The notes below the pieces were generated by a model that saw only the letters and a program-made list of their open reading frames with translations, was not told the DNA's origin and did not search any database. A DNA stretch of 64,000 nucleotides from Salibacter sp031581065 (lineage in GTDB: Bacteria; Bacteroidota; Bacteroidia; Flavobacteriales_G; Salibacteraceae). The stretch is taken from assembly GCF_031581065.1 (NCBI RefSeq), contig NZ_JAVLBN010000004.1, forward strand, positions 1 through 64,000, read 5' to 3'. Positions 9,391 through 18,088 of this stretch are shown here, piece by piece (within the stretch, counting starts at the first letter, position 1; the number at the start of each line of letters is the position of its first letter). The position numbers were made by a program, and so were the translations under genes.

Positions 9391-9982
9391 CGACCACGAA
9401 CTCGTGGCTGAGGGAATTAAGAGTCTTCTCGATGGAGTTCCGCATATCGAAGTTCTCGCTGAAGCGAGAAATGGAAAAGAACTCCTCCGGTATGCTGATG
9501 TACTCTTGCCAGATGTAGCGCTGGTGGATCTGAACATGCCCGTAATGGACGGTTTTGAAACAATCAAAATTCTCAAAAAGGAATACCCCTCAATCAAAAC
9601 AATAGCCATCACCATGTTTGCTGAAAAAGCAGTGTCAGAACGCGTTATGCAGTTGGGGGCAAGCGGTTATGTGCTCAAGAATAGCCCGGTTGAAGATTTA
9701 GTTGAGGCCATTGAAAAAGTGAATTGCGGAGGTACTTACTGTTCTGAAATTAAAACCGGTAAGCGGTCATCTTTGGTGAAAGAACAATTGACAAAAAGAG
9801 AAATCCAAATCATTGCCCTCATTGCGGAGGGAAATACGAATAGGGAAATTGCTGAAGCGCTCAATATCAGTCACCGGACTGTGGACACGCACAGAACGAA
9901 TATTATGCGAAAACTCAACATTCACAATTCAGCGGCTTTGGTCAGAACCGCATTGAAAGAGGGCATTATAACACGCGATTAA
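9362..9982 (+). CDS. LuxR/NarL-family response regulator
   Basis: A 206-residue response regulator. The receiver domain (1-120) has the acidic pair DD at 10-11, the phosphorylation site D56 in VALVDLNMP, the conserved T near 82 (AITMF) and K in VLKNS. The C-terminal LuxR-type helix-turn-helix reads LTKREIQIIALIAEG and ISHRTVDTHRTNIMRKL. It acts as a DNA-binding transcription factor driven by the preceding TPR kinase. A GTG at 9359 would also work, but the ATG at 9362 gives the normal N terminus MQTIRTILADDHELV. The overlap with the kinase implies translational coupling. Confidence 0.95.
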   Translation: MQTIRTILADDHELVAEGIKSLLDGVPHIEVLAEARNGKELLRYADVLLPDVALVDLNMPVMDGFETIKILKKEYPSIKTIAITMFAEKAVSERVMQLGASGYVLKNSPVEDLVEAIEKVNCGGTYCSEIKTGKRSSLVKEQLTKREIQIIALIAEGNTNREIAEALNISHRTVDTHRTNIMRKLNIHNSAALVRTALKEGIITRD

Positions 9983-10015
9983 CATTTTTAAAGACTGAAA
10001 ACGATCTAAATAACT

Positions 10016-10023
10016 TAAATTTG
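10016..10023 (+). promoter_or_regulatory. Candidate -7 promoter box for the thioredoxin-fold gene
   Basis: TAAATTTG fits TAnnTTTG and lies 75 bases before the start codon at 10099. The -33 element is not clear, so this is tentative. Confidence 0.3.
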
Positions 10024-10098
10024 GATGAGTGATTAAGCATCTCCGAATAAACCAGTACGTTTATAAATCAAATTGATAAAGACACAAACAACATTATT

Positions 10099-10704
10099 AT
10101 GAAAAAGAAACTATTCATATTTCCGCTTTTAATTGCTGCTTTCTTTGCCTTCGCCCCAAAAAAGGGAGTTGAAATAGGTGAAACAGCAGAAGGTCTCCAT
10201 CATAAAGTAACAGAGCTCGATGGTGATGAAAAAATGCTTCGTGAATACTTAAAGCCACAGGGCTTACTCGTTGTTTTTTCGTGTAATACGTGTCCGTTTG
10301 TTGAAGCCTGGGAAGATCGTTACAACGAAATTCATGAAATGGCTAAAAACGAAGAAATAGGTATGGTACTCATTAATTCAAATGAAGCATTTAGAGGCGA
10401 TGAAGATTCACCGGAGAACATGAAAGCTCACGCTCTGGAAGAAGGCTACACAATGCCTTACGTAATCGATAAAGATCACAAAATTGCCGATGCATTTGGA
10501 GCCAAAACAACTCCGCATGTATTCTTGCTTAACCGAAACCTCAAGCTCGTTTACAAAGGAGCGATTGATGATAATTATGAAAATAAAGATGAAGTGAAAA
10601 AGCAATACCTGAAAGATGCAATCACAGCGATGGCTTCAGGAAAAGAAATTTCACCTCAAACATCAAAAGCACTCGGTTGTAGCATTAAACGAGTGAAGAA
10701 ATAG
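10099..10704 (+). CDS. Secreted thioredoxin-fold (AhpC/TSA-like) protein
   Basis: A 201-residue protein with a signal peptide (residues 1-18) and a redoxin domain. The CxxC motif sits in FSCNTCPFVEAW near residue 62-65, a variant seen in the PRX_like1 branch of thioredoxin-like proteins, and the cis-proline loop reads KTTPHVFLL. It probably acts as a periplasmic thiol-disulfide protein. A further C-terminal Cys (LGCSIKR) is a feature of this subgroup. No partner gene is adjacent; the MITE-like element begins 17 bases after the stop. The redox partner and direction (oxidase or reductase) cannot be told. Confidence 0.85.
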   Translation: MKKKLFIFPLLIAAFFAFAPKKGVEIGETAEGLHHKVTELDGDEKMLREYLKPQGLLVVFSCNTCPFVEAWEDRYNEIHEMAKNEEIGMVLINSNEAFRGDEDSPENMKAHALEEGYTMPYVIDKDHKIADAFGAKTTPHVFLLNRNLKLVYKGAIDDNYENKDEVKKQYLKDAITAMASGKEISPQTSKALGCSIKRVKK

Positions 10705-10720
10705 AAGGATTGAATTATTC

Positions 10721-10859
10721 AGGGGGTGTATCAATACCGAAAAATCTATCATTTTTCGGTATTAAAAGGCTATTCGTTAAAAGTTAAATAGCTGATTTAG
10801 GAAGTTATATTACAATAAACTGAATTTTGAATTTTAAAACGCCTTTTGATACACCCCCT
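10721..10859 (+). mobile_element. MITE-like element, copy 1 (139 bp)
   Basis: A non-coding 139-bp element bounded by inverted repeats AGGGGGTGTATCAA (left) and TTGATACACCCCCT (right). Inside the left end lies a strong hairpin, ATACCGAAAAAT / ATTTTTCGGTAT. A second copy in opposite orientation lies at 61852-61997 with the same ends and hairpin and a closely matching interior. It carries no open frame, which fits a miniature inverted-repeat transposable element mobilised by a transposase elsewhere. It fills most of the gap before purD. I could not define a clear target duplication. Confidence 0.82.
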
Positions 10860-10906
10860 TTTAATCCCAAAAACACCGTTTCTTTGCCCTCTCATCAATT
10901 TAGAAT

Positions 10907-12178
10907 ATGAACGTACTCGTAATAGGATCTGGCGGAAGAGAACACACGCTTGGCTGGGCAGTAAAGAAAAGCCCAAAAGTTGAAAACGTTTTTTTTGCAC
11001 CCGGTAATGCCGGTACAATGGAAATCGGGAAAAACCTCGATGTTGCACCAACAGACTTTGAAGGTCTCAAAAAGGCTGTTTTAGATAACAATGTTGAAAT
11101 GATTGTTGTAGGGCCTGAGGCGCCTCTTGTTGAAGGGGTTGTCGACTTTTTTAAGGCAGATGAAAAGCTGAAAGATGTCGCTATAATCGGACCTGGAAAA
11201 GAAGGAGCACAGCTCGAAGGATCAAAAGATTTTTCAAAGGAATTCATGCAGCGAAATCAAATTCCTACAGCTCGCTACAAAACGGTTACAAAGAACTCGA
11301 TTGATGAAGGCAAAAACTTTTTGAGTTCGCTCAATCCTCCGTTCGTTTTGAAAGCTGACGGACTAGCAGCCGGCAAAGGGGTTCTGATCGTGAAAGAACT
11401 GGAAGAAGCGTGCGAGCAGTTAGAAAACATGCTCAACGGGAAATTTGGCGAAGCATCTGAAAAAGTCGTGATCGAAGAGTTTTTAGACGGAATTGAACTT
11501 TCGGTATTTGTCCTCAGCGATGGAAAAGACTTTGTCCTGTTACCTGAAGCAAAAGACTACAAACGAATAGGTGAGGGCGATACAGGCCTCAACACTGGCG
11601 GAATGGGAGCTGTTTCACCCGTTCCTTTTGCCGATGAGCAATTTCTCGAAAAAGTGAAAAACCGCATCATCATTCCAACTATTGATGGTTTGCGGATTGA
11701 AGGGATCGACTACAAAGGTTTTATCTTCATCGGGTTGATGAATGTTGGCGGAGATCCTTATGTCGTGGAGTACAATGCCAGGATGGGTGATCCTGAAACG
11801 GAAGTTGTGTTACCGCGAATAAAATCAGATATAGTTGAACTTTTTGAAGCAGTTAACGGTCAGAACCTACGTGAAATGACCTGCGAGATTGATGACAAAG
11901 CCGCAGTTTCTGTGGTGCTTGTTTCAGGTGGATATCCTGAGAAATACGAGAAGGGTAAAGTTATCAGTGGGTTAGATGAAAGTGGCGATGAGCTGATTTT
12001 CCATGCCGGAACAAAACGCGATGGCGAGAACGTTGTTACGGCCGGAGGTCGAGTACTCGCTGTTACAGCTCTTGAAAAAACAAGAGAAAAAGCCCTTGAA
12101 AAGGCAATGATGATAGCTGCTAAAATCAACTTCGATAAAAAGTACTACCGAACTGATATCGGAAAAGATATTCTCTAA
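10907..12178 (+). CDS. purD: Phosphoribosylamine-glycine ligase (GAR synthetase)
   Basis: The 423-residue ATP-grasp enzyme joins phosphoribosylamine and glycine in step two of purine synthesis. The N terminus MNVLVIGSGGREHTLGW is the family signature; VGPEAPLVEGVVD, the ATP-grasp glycine loop KADGLAAGKGV near residue 145, and YNARMGDPETEVVLPR near residue 288 are all intact. Length is normal. It is monocistronic between the MITE-like element and a strong terminator. One YGGTCAGADCC copy lies at 11858, where it encodes GQN. Confidence 0.97.
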   Translation: MNVLVIGSGGREHTLGWAVKKSPKVENVFFAPGNAGTMEIGKNLDVAPTDFEGLKKAVLDNNVEMIVVGPEAPLVEGVVDFFKADEKLKDVAIIGPGKEGAQLEGSKDFSKEFMQRNQIPTARYKTVTKNSIDEGKNFLSSLNPPFVLKADGLAAGKGVLIVKELEEACEQLENMLNGKFGEASEKVVIEEFLDGIELSVFVLSDGKDFVLLPEAKDYKRIGEGDTGLNTGGMGAVSPVPFADEQFLEKVKNRIIIPTIDGLRIEGIDYKGFIFIGLMNVGGDPYVVEYNARMGDPETEVVLPRIKSDIVELFEAVNGQNLREMTCEIDDKAAVSVVLVSGGYPEKYEKGKVISGLDESGDELIFHAGTKRDGENVVTAGGRVLAVTALEKTREKALEKAMMIAAKINFDKKYYRTDIGKDIL

Positions 12179-12182
12179 AACA

Positions 12183-12214
12183 AAAAAGGCTGATTCACCG
12201 AATCAGCCTTTTAA
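12183..12214. terminator. Bidirectional terminator between purD and a convergent small gene
   Basis: Stem AAAAGGCTGATTC at 12184-12196 pairs with GAATCAGCCTTTT at 12200-12212 around a 3-base loop. T runs follow on either strand, so it can serve purD and the convergent gene ending at 12236. Confidence 0.9.
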
Positions 12215-12235
12215 TATTATCTTGATGGAACGATT

Positions 12236-12421
12236 TTACATCAACGTTCCGTTTTCTTTAGCTTCTTTGTTGTACTTCTGTTGCATAACAACCCAGCCGG
12301 TAAGCACAATTGCGATTAATACAATGAAAAACCAGTTTACGTAGTTGTTCCCGGCTTTGAGGAGTTCAAAAGTAAGTGTTACAAAATCACCTATCGCATA
12401 TATTAATTCGTTCCAGGTCAT
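12236..12421 (-). CDS. Small single-pass membrane protein
   Basis: A 61-residue protein with an amphipathic N-terminal half and one clear membrane helix at about residues 29-46 (WFFIVLIAIVLTGWVV), then a short charged tail. It resembles a short conserved protein that I associate with purD neighbourhoods in Flavobacteriia (DUF6341-like), but this identification is from memory. It is divergent from the following membrane-protein gene. Function unknown. Confidence 0.7.
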   Translation of the reverse strand: MTWNELIYAIGDFVTLTFELLKAGNNYVNWFFIVLIAIVLTGWVVMQQKYNKEAKENGTLM

Positions 12422-12552
12422 AGCTTAAAAATTTCGTCCTTTTGTGGCAAAAATAGCCAAAAAAATAGCAATTCCATTTTTGTGGTAAATGTTTTTTGCG
12501 GTTCTGACCAATGAACAGCGCTATTTCTAAAAGTCTGCTTTTCTTTGTAGTC

Positions 12553-13527
12553 ATGACAGCCAATTTTTTCAAGACAAGTCAGCCCGCGACATTTTTTCTG
12601 GCGCCACTCATTGTAGTGATTACCAGGCTTGCCTTTTTTGGCGATGTTCATTTTGATCACAACCACTGGTATTCAACTCCGCTTTTTCAAAAGGTATTTA
12701 CCTGGGTGTTATTTGCTCCATGGTTTGAGTGGTTGTTGGCTACTGTAATTGTGATTATTCAGGGGTTTTTATTCAATGCGATTATCAATTCTCGCGGATT
12801 ACTAGAACGAGTGAGTAGTTCGCCTTTGATCGCTTACATGATCATGGCTTCGTTTTTTGCTGAGCAGTTATTTCTTTCTCCGGCTTTGATCGCTAACTTC
12901 TTTTTGCTTTTTGCTATGAAGAAAGTTTTGGAGATTCCTCAGCAAACAAATACCAGAGGCAAAGCCTTTGATGCGGCATTTTACGTGGGAATTGGCTCAC
13001 TCTTTTATGCTCCTGCAGTTTGTGCCATTGTTATGGTGATTGCCGGACTCGCATATTTTAAATCGTTCGTTTGGCGTGATCATTTTGTGACATTGATAGG
13101 AGCCGCAACACCCTGGTTGTTTTATTATGCGATCATTTACATTACTGGTGCAGATTGGGAGTCACCTTTTAAAATAAGCGATTCAGTTATTCATGATATC
13201 AGCCTTTTTCAGGGGGCTACAGTTATTTTGGCTGTTGAGTTGTTTTTGGTTTTAATGATCGTTCTCCCTTCTTTTTTCAAAAGCATTCGATTGAATATTG
13301 TGAGAGTTCGTAAAAGTTACCTTTTATTGCTTTGGTGGATGATTCTTGTGTTGTTGAGCTGGTACATTTTTAATGTGCAAACGCACCAACAACTCCACTT
13401 AATGGTAGCGCCATTGGCTATTATGATTGCGAATTACTTTTATTACGCGAGGATAGCCTGGATGCGCGAATCGCTTTTCTATATACTCATAGCTCTTGCT
13501 TTATTCAATACCTGGTTTGTGAATTGA
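12553..13527 (+). CDS. Polytopic membrane protein (DUF6427-like)
   Basis: A 324-residue integral membrane protein with about eight to ten hydrophobic helices. A longer frame begins at ATG 12511, but MTANFFKTSQPATFF at 12553 gives a start like those I recall for this family in Flavobacteriia, so I prefer it; the 12511 start would place a YGGTCAGADCC copy (12500-12509) immediately upstream. The likely family is DUF6427, which often lies near purD and the small membrane protein seen here. No catalytic motif stands out. It is an inner-membrane protein of unknown role. Confidence 0.75.
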   Translation: MTANFFKTSQPATFFLAPLIVVITRLAFFGDVHFDHNHWYSTPLFQKVFTWVLFAPWFEWLLATVIVIIQGFLFNAIINSRGLLERVSSSPLIAYMIMASFFAEQLFLSPALIANFFLLFAMKKVLEIPQQTNTRGKAFDAAFYVGIGSLFYAPAVCAIVMVIAGLAYFKSFVWRDHFVTLIGAATPWLFYYAIIYITGADWESPFKISDSVIHDISLFQGATVILAVELFLVLMIVLPSFFKSIRLNIVRVRKSYLLLLWWMILVLLSWYIFNVQTHQQLHLMVAPLAIMIANYFYYARIAWMRESLFYILIALALFNTWFVN

Positions 13528-13532
13528 TTTGA

Positions 13533-13560
13533 TATATTTGAAAATTACCATTTCAAATAT
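13533..13560 (+). promoter_or_regulatory. Promoter-like box embedded in a 10-bp dyad
   Basis: TATATTTG at 13533-13540 matches TAnnTTTG. It overlaps a perfect inverted repeat, ATATTTGAAA (13534-13543) and TTTCAAATAT (13551-13560), with a 7-base spacer, ending 5 bases before the next start codon. A dyad on top of a -7 box would suit a repressor, but with so short a leader the start codon or the promoter assignment may be off. Confidence 0.4.
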
Positions 13561-13565
13561 TCACC

Positions 13566-15182
13566 ATGTACTTATTCAGATTAATTTCTTTCTTAGGCTT
13601 TTTGTCCGTTGTTAACTCATCTAATTCTCAGTCAATTCAACAAGCTCGAGACCTCACAGTGGGGTCAAAATCAATTGAATTTGATGTGCATTGTGTTGAG
13701 GCAAGTGACGGATCAATGTATTGTTTGACTACCTCCGGTACAAATACAGCACAGGATAATGGGCTAAAGACTGATACGGCTTATGGCGGATCAGATTATT
13801 GGCTCTACAAGTTAGATGAAAACGGTAGCTTTTTGTGGGATCGCACCTTTGGAGGTGATGAAATTGATCGAGCAAAAGATATTGTAATTCACGGCAATCA
13901 TCTTTTCCTTTTAGGAGATAGCGAATCAAGCGTTTCAGGTAATAAAACATCAATAAATAAAGGCGATGATGATTATTGGGTAGTAAAAACTGACTTACAG
14001 GGAAACAAGTTATGGGACGTGTCTATTGGTGCTGATACTCTTGAGTATTTGTCTAAAGGATTAATAACAAATGATAACCAATTGCTACTTTGTGGGCACT
14101 CACTTTCTTCTATATCTGGTGATAAAACAGAGCCACTCAGAGGAGCTGTTGATGCTTGGCTGGTGAAATTGAATATTAATAATGGAACAATTCAATGGAA
14201 TAAAACTTTAGGTGGAACGGGTTATGACCGGGCAAAATCTATATCCCAGGGTTCATCTGGGAATTATTATACAGCATGTATTTCCGATTCTCCACAAGGC
14301 TTAGGTAAAACAGCCCAAAGTTATGGGGCTTCAGACTTTTGGTTATTAAAACTCGATTCGAATGGAAATAGAATTGGGGATTACTCTTATGGGGGCAGTG
14401 ATTTTGAGACAGAAATTAGAATGACTCGAAATGGAAAGAAAACTTACCTGGTTGGTTATTCAAGATCGACATTTTCAGGAAACAAAACTGTTTCAATAGT
14501 GGGTAGTGGCGATTACTGGCTGCTACAGTTAGATGAAGATTTTGAAATTGACTGGCAAATTTCTCTTGGCGGTGATCAAAATGGAGAAGACTTTAACAGC
14601 GAGATTATAGCTTCAGGAGATAATGATATTTATGTTGTTGGCTCTTCCAATGCTTTACCTGGTACAGGCAATATTGGTAGTAACCCGGAATACGGGGATA
14701 TGGATTATGTAGTTTTCAACCTCGATACTCTTGGCAATATTGACTGGACCTTTAGGACAGGAGGAAGCGTGAATGATTTTGCTTCAGAGGCTGTACTACT
14801 GGATAACAATCAACTCTTTATTGCTGGTCGATCAACTTCAGGAGCTTCAGGTATGAAGTCTGAACCGGCCTATGGTCAATCAGTTGATAACTGGCTTGTT
14901 TGGCTTGATATTCCGTTGTTCATCAATGAAAGGGCTGGTTTATCTGAAAATAAAGTTTCTGTTTTTCCAAATCCTTCAAGTGATTTCGTGAAGTTTAAGT
15001 TGAATAATGAAACCAATTTTAGAAGTTGGGAAATTCTATCGCTATCTGGAAGAATCATCAAAACAGGAAAAGTCAAAAGCGGGTACAATTCAATTAACCT
15101 TACCAATATTTCGCGGGGAACATATTTTCTCAATCTAAAAACGGAAAATGGTGTTCTGACCAAAAAGCTTGTTAAACTTTAA
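13566..15182 (+). CDS. T9SS type A cargo protein with propeller-like repeats
   Basis: A 538-residue exported protein. After a signal peptide (about 1-22, ending NSQS) come about seven repeats of about 55 residues, each with a core like DYWLYKLDENG and a following W..tlGG, the pattern of beta-propeller-like T9SS cargo. The C-terminal 80 residues form a type A sorting domain: VSVFPNPSSDFVKF, then LSGRIIKTG and SRGTYFLNLKTENG. It is therefore probably exported through T9SS and anchored or released at the surface. There is no enzymatic motif. It may follow the upstream membrane-protein gene by only 38 bases, though a promoter-like box lies in that gap. Confidence 0.88.
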   Translation: MYLFRLISFLGFLSVVNSSNSQSIQQARDLTVGSKSIEFDVHCVEASDGSMYCLTTSGTNTAQDNGLKTDTAYGGSDYWLYKLDENGSFLWDRTFGGDEIDRAKDIVIHGNHLFLLGDSESSVSGNKTSINKGDDDYWVVKTDLQGNKLWDVSIGADTLEYLSKGLITNDNQLLLCGHSLSSISGDKTEPLRGAVDAWLVKLNINNGTIQWNKTLGGTGYDRAKSISQGSSGNYYTACISDSPQGLGKTAQSYGASDFWLLKLDSNGNRIGDYSYGGSDFETEIRMTRNGKKTYLVGYSRSTFSGNKTVSIVGSGDYWLLQLDEDFEIDWQISLGGDQNGEDFNSEIIASGDNDIYVVGSSNALPGTGNIGSNPEYGDMDYVVFNLDTLGNIDWTFRTGGSVNDFASEAVLLDNNQLFIAGRSTSGASGMKSEPAYGQSVDNWLVWLDIPLFINERAGLSENKVSVFPNPSSDFVKFKLNNETNFRSWEILSLSGRIIKTGKVKSGYNSINLTNISRGTYFLNLKTENGVLTKKLVKL

Positions 15183-15285
15183 GATAATTAATCATTGTTG
15201 TCCAATCAACTTAAGATTAGGAAAGGTTAGAATGAAGCAACATCAGTTTGTTTTAGTTGCCTTAATCATTGTGATTTAAAAAAAC

Positions 15286-15314
15286 TTGACACGTAAAAAT
15301 CACTTTGCTATATT
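15286..15314 (+). promoter_or_regulatory. Candidate promoter for the 15387 gene
   Basis: TTGACA at 15286-15291 and TATATT at 15309-15314 are separated by exactly 17 bases, a textbook sigma-70-like arrangement; TATATTGG also resembles the Bacteroidota TAnnTTTG. It lies 72 bases before the start codon. Confidence 0.45.
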
Positions 15315-15386
15315 GGCTCAAGAATAGGAACTTTCTCGGGTGAAGCAATATCAAACCAAAATGTTGAACAATAAAATGAATTAGTT

Positions 15387-16553
15387 ATGAGATATATATT
15401 AGCAATAATAGCACTTCTCGCTTTTAGCATGAAGTCAAATGGACAGGCAAAACTATATGACAATATTAACTCCCAGGCAGATGTAGATAGTGTAGCAAAT
15501 GGAATAGCATTAGATTATTATGATATTTACAGAATATATTTGGAAAATGACACAACCCTTCCATTAAACGAACAGATCCATGATATTTCTGCTTTAGGGC
15601 AAAATGGAGATACCTTGTACTTATATATGTTTGACACAAGGGTTAACAGTATTACAAGCGTTGCTCAATCATGTGAAATAAGAGGTTTTGCATCAGTTAA
15701 TAACCCATTACTGACTGATGTTAGCCCAATTATTAATTCTTCTGTATATCGATTTATCCTCGAAAAAACACCTGTTTCTGGAGATCTTGTGTTTAATACT
15801 GATTATAAACACATTGACTTTGAAGTAACCAATTGTGATGAAATCAACTCCATTGAAGTGAATGCACCAAATCTTGTTGATCCTTCAAGTCCTGGCTTAA
15901 ATAATCAAATTATTATTCAGGATAACGATAGCTTGAATAATATTAATCTTAGCTCAACTGATAATGAATGGATAGTGCTCTTAAACATTAAAAATAATAG
16001 AAAGTTAGACTCAGTTTATTTGGATTTAAACTTTGCTTTTGGTGGCATTGAAAATAATAATGAACTAGGAGGCTTTATTTTTAATGAGAACTTAAGTGTT
16101 ATTAATATTGAATCGCCAGAAGATATTGGAGTTTCGGCTATTGCAATTAAATACAATTATGCTTTAGAAGACTTTTGTGATATCAAGCCTCCTATTATGA
16201 GAATGCTACAGTCTTTTTCAGGAACAACGACTGACTCTACAGAGTTCTATCAAATCACACAAAATGCACAAGGAATTAACACACTTGAAGAACTTATAAA
16301 TTACGATTGTATTTCAACAGGCTTTGAAGAATTGAGAAAAAATGAGGTGGTTGTCTATCCAAACCCCGCAAATGATCGAGTGTTCATTAAAGGAATTAAT
16401 AACGCAACTCCTTATGAGTTTTACTCGCTAACTGGAGAGGTTGTTAAAACAGGAACTCTTCAGGCAAATGGAGTAATTGATGTGAATCAATTTTCATCAG
16501 GCGTTTACTTGCTCAAAATAGGTGAACAAACTGAGAAAGTGATCGTGCAATAA
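15387..16553 (+). CDS. T9SS type A cargo protein with solenoid-like middle
   Basis: A 388-residue exported protein with a signal peptide (about 1-19, ending SNGQ), a central region rich in N, D, I and L that reads like an irregular leucine-rich or beta-solenoid fold (for example NNQIIIQDNDSLNNINLSS), and a C-terminal type A sorting domain (VVVYPNPANDRVFI, SLTGEVVKTG, SSGVYLLKIG). It is AT-rich compared with its neighbours and contains none of the YGGTCAGADCC motif, so it may be a more recent arrival. Function unknown; a surface protein is likely. Confidence 0.85.
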   Translation: MRYILAIIALLAFSMKSNGQAKLYDNINSQADVDSVANGIALDYYDIYRIYLENDTTLPLNEQIHDISALGQNGDTLYLYMFDTRVNSITSVAQSCEIRGFASVNNPLLTDVSPIINSSVYRFILEKTPVSGDLVFNTDYKHIDFEVTNCDEINSIEVNAPNLVDPSSPGLNNQIIIQDNDSLNNINLSSTDNEWIVLLNIKNNRKLDSVYLDLNFAFGGIENNNELGGFIFNENLSVINIESPEDIGVSAIAIKYNYALEDFCDIKPPIMRMLQSFSGTTTDSTEFYQITQNAQGINTLEELINYDCISTGFEELRKNEVVVYPNPANDRVFIKGINNATPYEFYSLTGEVVKTGTLQANGVIDVNQFSSGVYLLKIGEQTEKVIVQ

Positions 16554-16572
16554 ACAGGTTCAATAATTGAAT

Positions 16573-16610
16573 AAAGCCCTCGATAGCGTTTTGTTGTCGG
16601 GGGTTTTTTT
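16573..16610 (+). terminator. Rho-independent terminator
   Basis: An imperfect hairpin (GCCCTCGATA against TGTCGGGGG, with one G:T pair and a bulge) runs into a seven-T tract about 20 bases after the T9SS gene's stop. Confidence 0.7.
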
Positions 16611-16750
16611 AGTTTAAGACAGAAGCGCAAATATGACTGCAATCGTATTTTATGATATAACGAAGCAACCCTCTTCCTAACAATTTGTTAATCCATTAAC
16701 CTGTAGTAATCGAGCACAGTTTTCTGTAGTTTTAAACAAAAATTAAGTTT

Positions 16751-18088
16751 ATGCCCAGGAAAAAGAAACAGCGCAAGATTTACGTTTTTGACACTTCCGT
16801 AATTCTGTACGATCACAACGCCATTAAAAACTTTGAAGATAACGATGTAGCCCTTCCCATTACGGTTTTAGAGGAGCTCGACAACTTTAAAAAGGGAAGT
16901 GATACCCGTAATTATGAAGCTCGTGAGTTTATCAGGATTATCGATAAATTGTCTGAGAAGAACTCATTACAAAAGTGGAACCCGATCAACGGGAAGTCGA
17001 AAGGGAAATTTAAAGTTGTGATGAATGGGCAATCGCCAACGAACAAAACCGACTCGATTTTTGGCACGAACAAGAACGATCACAAGATCCTGAATGCGGC
17101 TCTGACCATGGCACAGGAAGAGCCTGACGCAAGGGTAACGCTCGTCACAAAAGACATCAACCTCAGGCTAAAAGCAAAGTCTCTCGACCTCAATGCTGAG
17201 GATTACGAAACGGGTAAGGTAAAGGATTTGCAAAATCTTTACACCGGAAAAACGCAGGTTGATGATGTTGAACAGGAATTGATTGATGCCCTGTTTCAGG
17301 AAGGAAAGGTGCCGGCTGAGGATTTTGAGAAAATCACTTTTCACCCCAATCACTACTACATTTTAAAAGGCAAAAGAAGTTCGGTTTTGGCTTATTACAA
17401 TCCGGTTCTCAAGCAAATGGAGCGAGTTGAAAAACGCTCTTGCTATGGGGTGAGTCCGCGAAATGCTGAGCAAACCTTTTCTATTCACGCCATGCTGAAT
17501 GAAAATGTGAAACTCGTTACGTTACAAGGTGTAGCCGGAACTGGAAAAACGTTGTTGTCGCTCGCTTCATCGATTGAGCAGCGAAAAGAATTCAAGCAAA
17601 TTTACCTCGCCAGACCAATTGTACCGCTGAGCAATAAAGACATCGGTTATTTACCGGGCGATGTAAAATCGAAGATCAATCCCTACATGGAGCCGCTTTG
17701 GGACAACCTCAAGTTCATCAAAAACCAATGGCCTGAGACAGATCGTCATTACAAGCGTATTGAAGACATGGTCAACAAAGAAAAGATTTTGGTGACTCCG
17801 CTCGCTTACATCAGGGGACGTAGTTTGTCAAATGTGATTTTCATCGTTGATGAAGCTCAGAACCTCACTCCGCACGAGGTGAAATCGATTATCACACGAG
17901 CCGGAGAAAACACGAAAATGATTTTTTCGGGCGATATTTACCAGATCGATACGCCTTACCTGGATGAGCAATCAAATGGATTATCATACCTTATCGACAA
18001 GCTCAAAGGGCACGAGTTGTTTTCACACATTACACTGGAAAAAGGAGAACGGTCAGATCTCGCCAACCTGGCAAACGAGATGCTTTAA
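16751..18088 (+). CDS. PhoH family protein with PIN domain (YlaK-type)
   Basis: A 445-residue cytoplasmic protein. The N-terminal PIN nuclease domain (about 1-150) begins KIYVFDTSVILYDH with the first catalytic Asp; the C-terminal PhoH-type P-loop ATPase has Walker A GVAGTGKT near residue 260 and Walker B VIFIVDEAQN near 364. This PIN-PhoH fusion (YlaK/PhoH2 type) is linked by family knowledge to RNA unwinding and cleavage; the substrate is unknown. Its TAA stop shares the TTAA at 18085-18088 with the convergent gene's stop. Confidence 0.93.
   Translation: MPRKKKQRKIYVFDTSVILYDHNAIKNFEDNDVALPITVLEELDNFKKGSDTRNYEAREFIRIIDKLSEKNSLQKWNPINGKSKGKFKVVMNGQSPTNKTDSIFGTNKNDHKILNAALTMAQEEPDARVTLVTKDINLRLKAKSLDLNAEDYETGKVKDLQNLYTGKTQVDDVEQELIDALFQEGKVPAEDFEKITFHPNHYYILKGKRSSVLAYYNPVLKQMERVEKRSCYGVSPRNAEQTFSIHAMLNENVKLVTLQGVAGTGKTLLSLASSIEQRKEFKQIYLARPIVPLSNKDIGYLPGDVKSKINPYMEPLWDNLKFIKNQWPETDRHYKRIEDMVNKEKILVTPLAYIRGRSLSNVIFIVDEAQNLTPHEVKSIITRAGENTKMIFSGDIYQIDTPYLDEQSNGLSYLIDKLKGHELFSHITLEKGERSDLANLANEML

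Noticed and set aside
10721..10859. The repeated element as a structured RNA or riboswitch of purD
   Set aside because: A near-identical inverted copy occurs at 61852 next to unrelated genes, and the ends are inverted repeats, which fits a mobile element better.
18085..18088. Shared TTAA stop overlap of convergent genes as a regulatory signal
   Set aside because: It occurs twice (also 52560-52563), but TTAA naturally supplies a TAA on both strands, so close convergent packing explains it.
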